Source of the DNA: an uncultured Duncaniella sp.
GTDB taxonomy: Bacteria > Bacteroidota > Bacteroidia > Bacteroidales > Muribaculaceae
Direction: 5' to 3'
Assembly (NCBI GenBank): GCA_910576785.1
Contig: CAJTJG010000001.1
Span: forward strand, 124,001 to 188,000
DNA: 64,000 nt
In this document: positions 61,358 through 64,000 of the stretch, in pieces
Numbering within the stretch: position 1 is the stretch's first letter
Layout: each line of letters begins with the position of its first letter
Program-made: the position numbers and the translations under genes
Notes under the pieces: generated by a model
What the model was told of the DNA's origin: nothing
Database searches by the model: none
Seen by the model: the letters and a program-made list of their open reading frames with translations, nothing else

Positions 61358-62274
61358 TCTCTGTAATTATCCCTCTTTTTAACAAGGCATTGACCATTAA
61401 ACGAACGATTGAGACAGTATTATCACAGACATACCGCGATTATGAGATTGTGGTTGTTGACGATGGATCGACCGATGGTTCTTTTGAAATTGTACGGGAT
61501 TTGAATATACCTGGACTTCGGTTGATACGGCAAGTGAATTCTGGAGTTTCGGCGGCAAGAAATAAAGGTATTGAAGAGGCAAGAGGCGAATACATAGCAT
61601 TACTTGATGCCGATGATGAGTGGGATCCAGGATATCTTGAATCGCAATACAGATTGGCATGTACTTATCCGCAGGCTTCCGTTTTTGCGTCGAATTATAA
61701 ATTCAGGGACATGTATGGTAATGAGTCGAGAACGATAATCAACCGTTTACCGTTTGTTGGATCTGATGGTTTGCTATCCAATTATTTTGAGGTAGCATCA
61801 TGCTCGCATCCTCCTCTTTGGACTTCGGCAGTGATGGCAAGGAAAGATGCATTTCAGTCAATAGGTGGATTTCCTGTCGGAATCAGATCAGGAGAAGATC
61901 TCCTTACATGGGCTCGTCTTGCTGCGCGGTTCAAGATCGCATATAACACAAAACCGTTGGCTATTTATGTTATAGATGAAAGATTATTTAATGACGATCA
62001 AAAGAGACGACGCCCTGAAAAATACGATTATGTGGGTGATGAATTAGCTAAGCTTTATTGTGAAAACCCACAAATGGTGGGGCTTAGAAAATATGTGAGC
62101 TTATGGCATAAGATGCGGTGTCGTATTTTCATATCAAAATATGAAAGAGTGTCGGCTATAGTGGAGGGTGGAAAGGCTATTGCGTATAACGTATCATTTA
62201 AGAATATCGTATTCTTATGTCTGTCATTTTTACCATTGAGGTTGTCAAATAAAATTATAAATCGTTTGTCATGA
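61354..62274 (+). CDS. Glycosyltransferase family 2
   Basis: The 306-residue form starts MISVIIPLFNKALTIKRTIE, overlapping the upstream stop as ATGA; an in-frame ATG at 61333 would add 7 residues. GT-A motifs are clear: VVDDGSTDGSFEIV, NSGVSAARNKGIEEARGEYIA compressed as usual, and LLDADDEW with the DxD. A C-terminal RSGEDLLTWARLA contains the ED general-base motif. Confidence 0.93.
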   Translation: MISVIIPLFNKALTIKRTIETVLSQTYRDYEIVVVDDGSTDGSFEIVRDLNIPGLRLIRQVNSGVSAARNKGIEEARGEYIALLDADDEWDPGYLESQYRLACTYPQASVFASNYKFRDMYGNESRTIINRLPFVGSDGLLSNYFEVASCSHPPLWTSAVMARKDAFQSIGGFPVGIRSGEDLLTWARLAARFKIAYNTKPLAIYVIDERLFNDDQKRRRPEKYDYVGDELAKLYCENPQMVGLRKYVSLWHKMRCRIFISKYERVSAIVEGGKAIAYNVSFKNIVFLCLSFLPLRLSNKIINRLS

Positions 62275-63467
62275 AGGTTGTAGCTTTACACACGGATTTC
62301 CGTATATACTGGCCTGCAAGGCTAAAGGCTTTATCGGAGGAGCTGGCCTCACGTGGTGATACACTTGAGGTGATTGAAATTGCAGGTGAGGGTAGTCATT
62401 ATTCGTTCGCGGGAAATAATGATACGTTGGGTATGACGTGGCATATTCTGTTCCCGGAGTCAAAACCAGAGGAGTTGTCAGGAGAAACCATCGAGCCGGT
62501 ATTATTTGAATTATTGACATTAATCAAGCCTGATGTCATATTAGCTGGAGCTATTGCATTTCCGTCAGGAGCTCTTGCTGTAAAGTGGGGACAGATGCAT
62601 CATTCACGGATATTGATTTTTGATGATTCAAAATTGGAGGCGGTAAGGCGAAATCCAATAGTGAATTTTGTGAAGCGTGCGGTTTATAATGGCGTTGATG
62701 CAATGTTTTATCCGGCTCAGGATTGGATGAATACAGGAAGATTTTGGGGATTTTCTGATGATGAGATGTTCTTTGGAGTAGATGTTGTTGATAATGATTT
62801 TTGGTCAAAATCAAGAAAAACTTCTCACAACGCGTGGGGTGATTATTTTGTAGCTGTTGGTCGGCAAATTCCTAAGAAAAATTATTTTGAAGTTGTAGTC
62901 GCTTATAATAAGTATCTAAAAACCATTGGAGAAAATAATCCATATAATCTTGTACTTATTGGAGATGGACCTGAACGAGGAAGGATAGAACAGTATGTAA
63001 TAGAAAGCGGATTATCGGATCGGGTTATACTTCTTCCATTTTTACGACAGGAGGAATTACCTGTAGTTTATCAGAATGCGAAGGCTTTGATTTGTAATAG
63101 TAACAGTAGTGAGACTTGGGGACTAGTAATAAATGAGGCTATGGCTGGTGGATGTCCTGTTTTTGCCAGTTATGAATGTGGGGCTTCAAATGTTCTTGTC
63201 AAAGAGGATATCAATGGTTATAAGTTTAAATGTAATGATGTTGAAATGCTGGCTGAGTGTATGGTTAGATATCATAATCTGAATCCTCATATGCAATTGG
63301 CAATGCGTGATTCTTCCCGTAATATTATAGAAAAATGGGGACTTCCAAGATTTGCCAATGGTGCCGTTGAAGCTATGAATTATGTGATGTCTCATCCAAA
63401 ACGGCGAACTGGACTTATTGATAAACTAATAATCAATAAATGGCATGGTCAATATAGACCGATATAA
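62271..63467 (+). CDS. Glycosyltransferase family 4
   Basis: The 398-residue GT-B protein starts at an ATG overlapping the upstream stop by 4 bases. The donor half has AVGRQIPKKNYFEVVVAYNK, LIGDGPERGRIEQYV and SETWGLVINEAMAGGCPVF with the E-x7-E pair. The acceptor half is less conserved. It is the last intact gene of the AT-rich block. Confidence 0.92.
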   Translation: MKVVALHTDFRIYWPARLKALSEELASRGDTLEVIEIAGEGSHYSFAGNNDTLGMTWHILFPESKPEELSGETIEPVLFELLTLIKPDVILAGAIAFPSGALAVKWGQMHHSRILIFDDSKLEAVRRNPIVNFVKRAVYNGVDAMFYPAQDWMNTGRFWGFSDDEMFFGVDVVDNDFWSKSRKTSHNAWGDYFVAVGRQIPKKNYFEVVVAYNKYLKTIGENNPYNLVLIGDGPERGRIEQYVIESGLSDRVILLPFLRQEELPVVYQNAKALICNSNSSETWGLVINEAMAGGCPVFASYECGASNVLVKEDINGYKFKCNDVEMLAECMVRYHNLNPHMQLAMRDSSRNIIEKWGLPRFANGAVEAMNYVMSHPKRRTGLIDKLIINKWHGQYRPI

Positions 63468-63479
63468 ATTCTATATAAT

Positions 63480-63775
63480 ATGCTTATTTCATTTGTAATA
63501 CCATTATATCAGGTAAAGAAAAAGGATTTCTTGCGATGTCTGGACAGTATCTATAGACAAGCAACTCAATATGATAAATTTGAGGTGATATGTGTGGATG
63601 ATTGTTCTCCGGATGCGGATACATCGATATATGTATCAGAGTATAAAATCAATGGGATTGCACCATCGAATTTGTTTTTAGTTAGACAAACGACAAGGTG
63701 GCGCGAGAAATACGGCTATTAAGGTATCCAATGGCGATTTTGTATTTTTAATAGATCAGGACGATTTGCATATTT
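63480..63775 (+). pseudogene. Truncated, frameshifted glycosyltransferase family 2
   Basis: The frame from the ATG at 63480 encodes MLISFVIPLYQVKKKDFLRC and EVICVDDCSPDADTS, a GT-A start, but runs into a stop after 80 codons. The family sequence continues in the +1 frame from 63697 as GGARNTAIKVSNGDFVFLID and QDDLHIY. So a frameshift lies near 63690-63697, just before the conserved ARN motif. The remaining two thirds of the enzyme are missing: the sequence changes at about 63770 to the start of another gene. A sequencing error could explain the frameshift but not the truncation. Confidence 0.85.
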
Positions 63776-64000
63776 ATGAAAATCCTTCTCGTACACAATG
63801 ACTATGGCAAGTACTCCGGTGAGGAGGCTGTGGTTGATAAGATGGCTGTGATGCTTGGGGGGATGGGGCATGAGGTGGCGCAGCTGCGCATGTCCACGGC
63901 CGGAGCCCGTGAGTCGCTGCCGGGGAAAATAAGGGGATTCGTTTCTGGAATATATTGTCCGTCGGGTGTCAGGGCCATGCGCGAGGCGCTCAGACGCGAG
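63776..64000 (+). CDS. Glycosyltransferase family 4, N-terminal part, runs off window
   Basis: An ATG at 63776 opens MKILLVHNDYGKYSGEEAVV and stays open for 75 codons to the edge. GEEAVVDKMAVMLGGMGHEV is the GT-B acceptor-domain start common in GT4 enzymes. The DNA is strongly GC-rich, unlike everything between 51530 and 63770 and like the chromosome outside. It therefore probably belongs to the older part of the locus, on the far side of the exchanged block. Confidence 0.85.
   Translation, partial: MKILLVHNDYGKYSGEEAVVDKMAVMLGGMGHEVAQLRMSTAGARESLPGKIRGFVSGIYCPSGVRAMREALRRE

Overview
The window reads as chromosome of a gut-type Bacteroidales bacterium, most likely Muribaculaceae or a close relative. 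The lineage evidence is: promoters of the Bacteroidota type (TTG or TTTG near -33 and TAnnTTTG near -7) in front of many genes; a Rho with a very large disordered insertion; the type IX secretion translocon SprA; a DUF3098 gene next to ftsX; SusC/D-free but Bacteroidota-style lipoproteins; and a UpxY-like antiterminator opening a capsule locus. The species call is inference; nothing in the window names it.

Layout. 1-4225 (minus) is one very long gene, cut by the left edge, fusing an exonuclease-like domain, a RecQ helicase and a UvrD-type helicase. 4531-14017 (minus) carries an OmpA-like lipoprotein, pgk, and then ftsH, rsfS, a YigZ-family gene, queA, truB, uppP, a DUF3098 gene and ftsX, i.e. 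envelope, protein quality control and translation functions. 14153-19419 (plus) holds a HAD phosphatase, a nucleoside-hydrolase-like secreted protein, rpsU, a glycosidase-like lipoprotein and a small phosphoesterase. 19416-24829 (minus) holds an M16 peptidase, rpsP, an acyltransferase and rho. 25567-32835 (plus) has tRNA-Pro(GGG), prfA, pyrF, a secreted pectate-lyase-like protein, rpmE2 and a TPR/HTH membrane regulator. 33245-36806 (minus) has ligA and a glutamine synthetase family gene, divergent from ruvA and the 2476-residue sprA (36911-44937). guaD and a class A beta-lactamase follow on minus.

47494 to the right edge is a capsule/exopolysaccharide locus: UpxY-like antiterminator, Wza-like export lipoprotein, Wzc-like tyrosine kinase, then a block of glycosyltransferases, a flippase, a pyruvyltransferase, an acetyltransferase and a Wzy polymerase. 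The first three genes have the GC-rich composition of the rest of the chromosome. From about 51520 to 63775 the DNA turns clearly AT-rich, and it returns abruptly to GC-rich at 63776 inside the remains of a frameshifted glycosyltransferase. This looks like an exchanged serotype cassette with both edges visible.

Of most interest outside the known genes: two copies of a long near-perfect hairpin repeat (4382-4488 and 22547-22661) placed just after minus-strand stop codons; a promoter-to-terminator unit without a plausible ORF at about 33005-33225 (candidate small RNA); interleaved divergent promoters between the glutamine synthetase gene and ruvA; unusual Shine-Dalgarno-like motifs and structure around rpsU; and a hairpin in the leader of the capsule antiterminator. 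No rRNA, CRISPR array or intact insertion sequence was seen.
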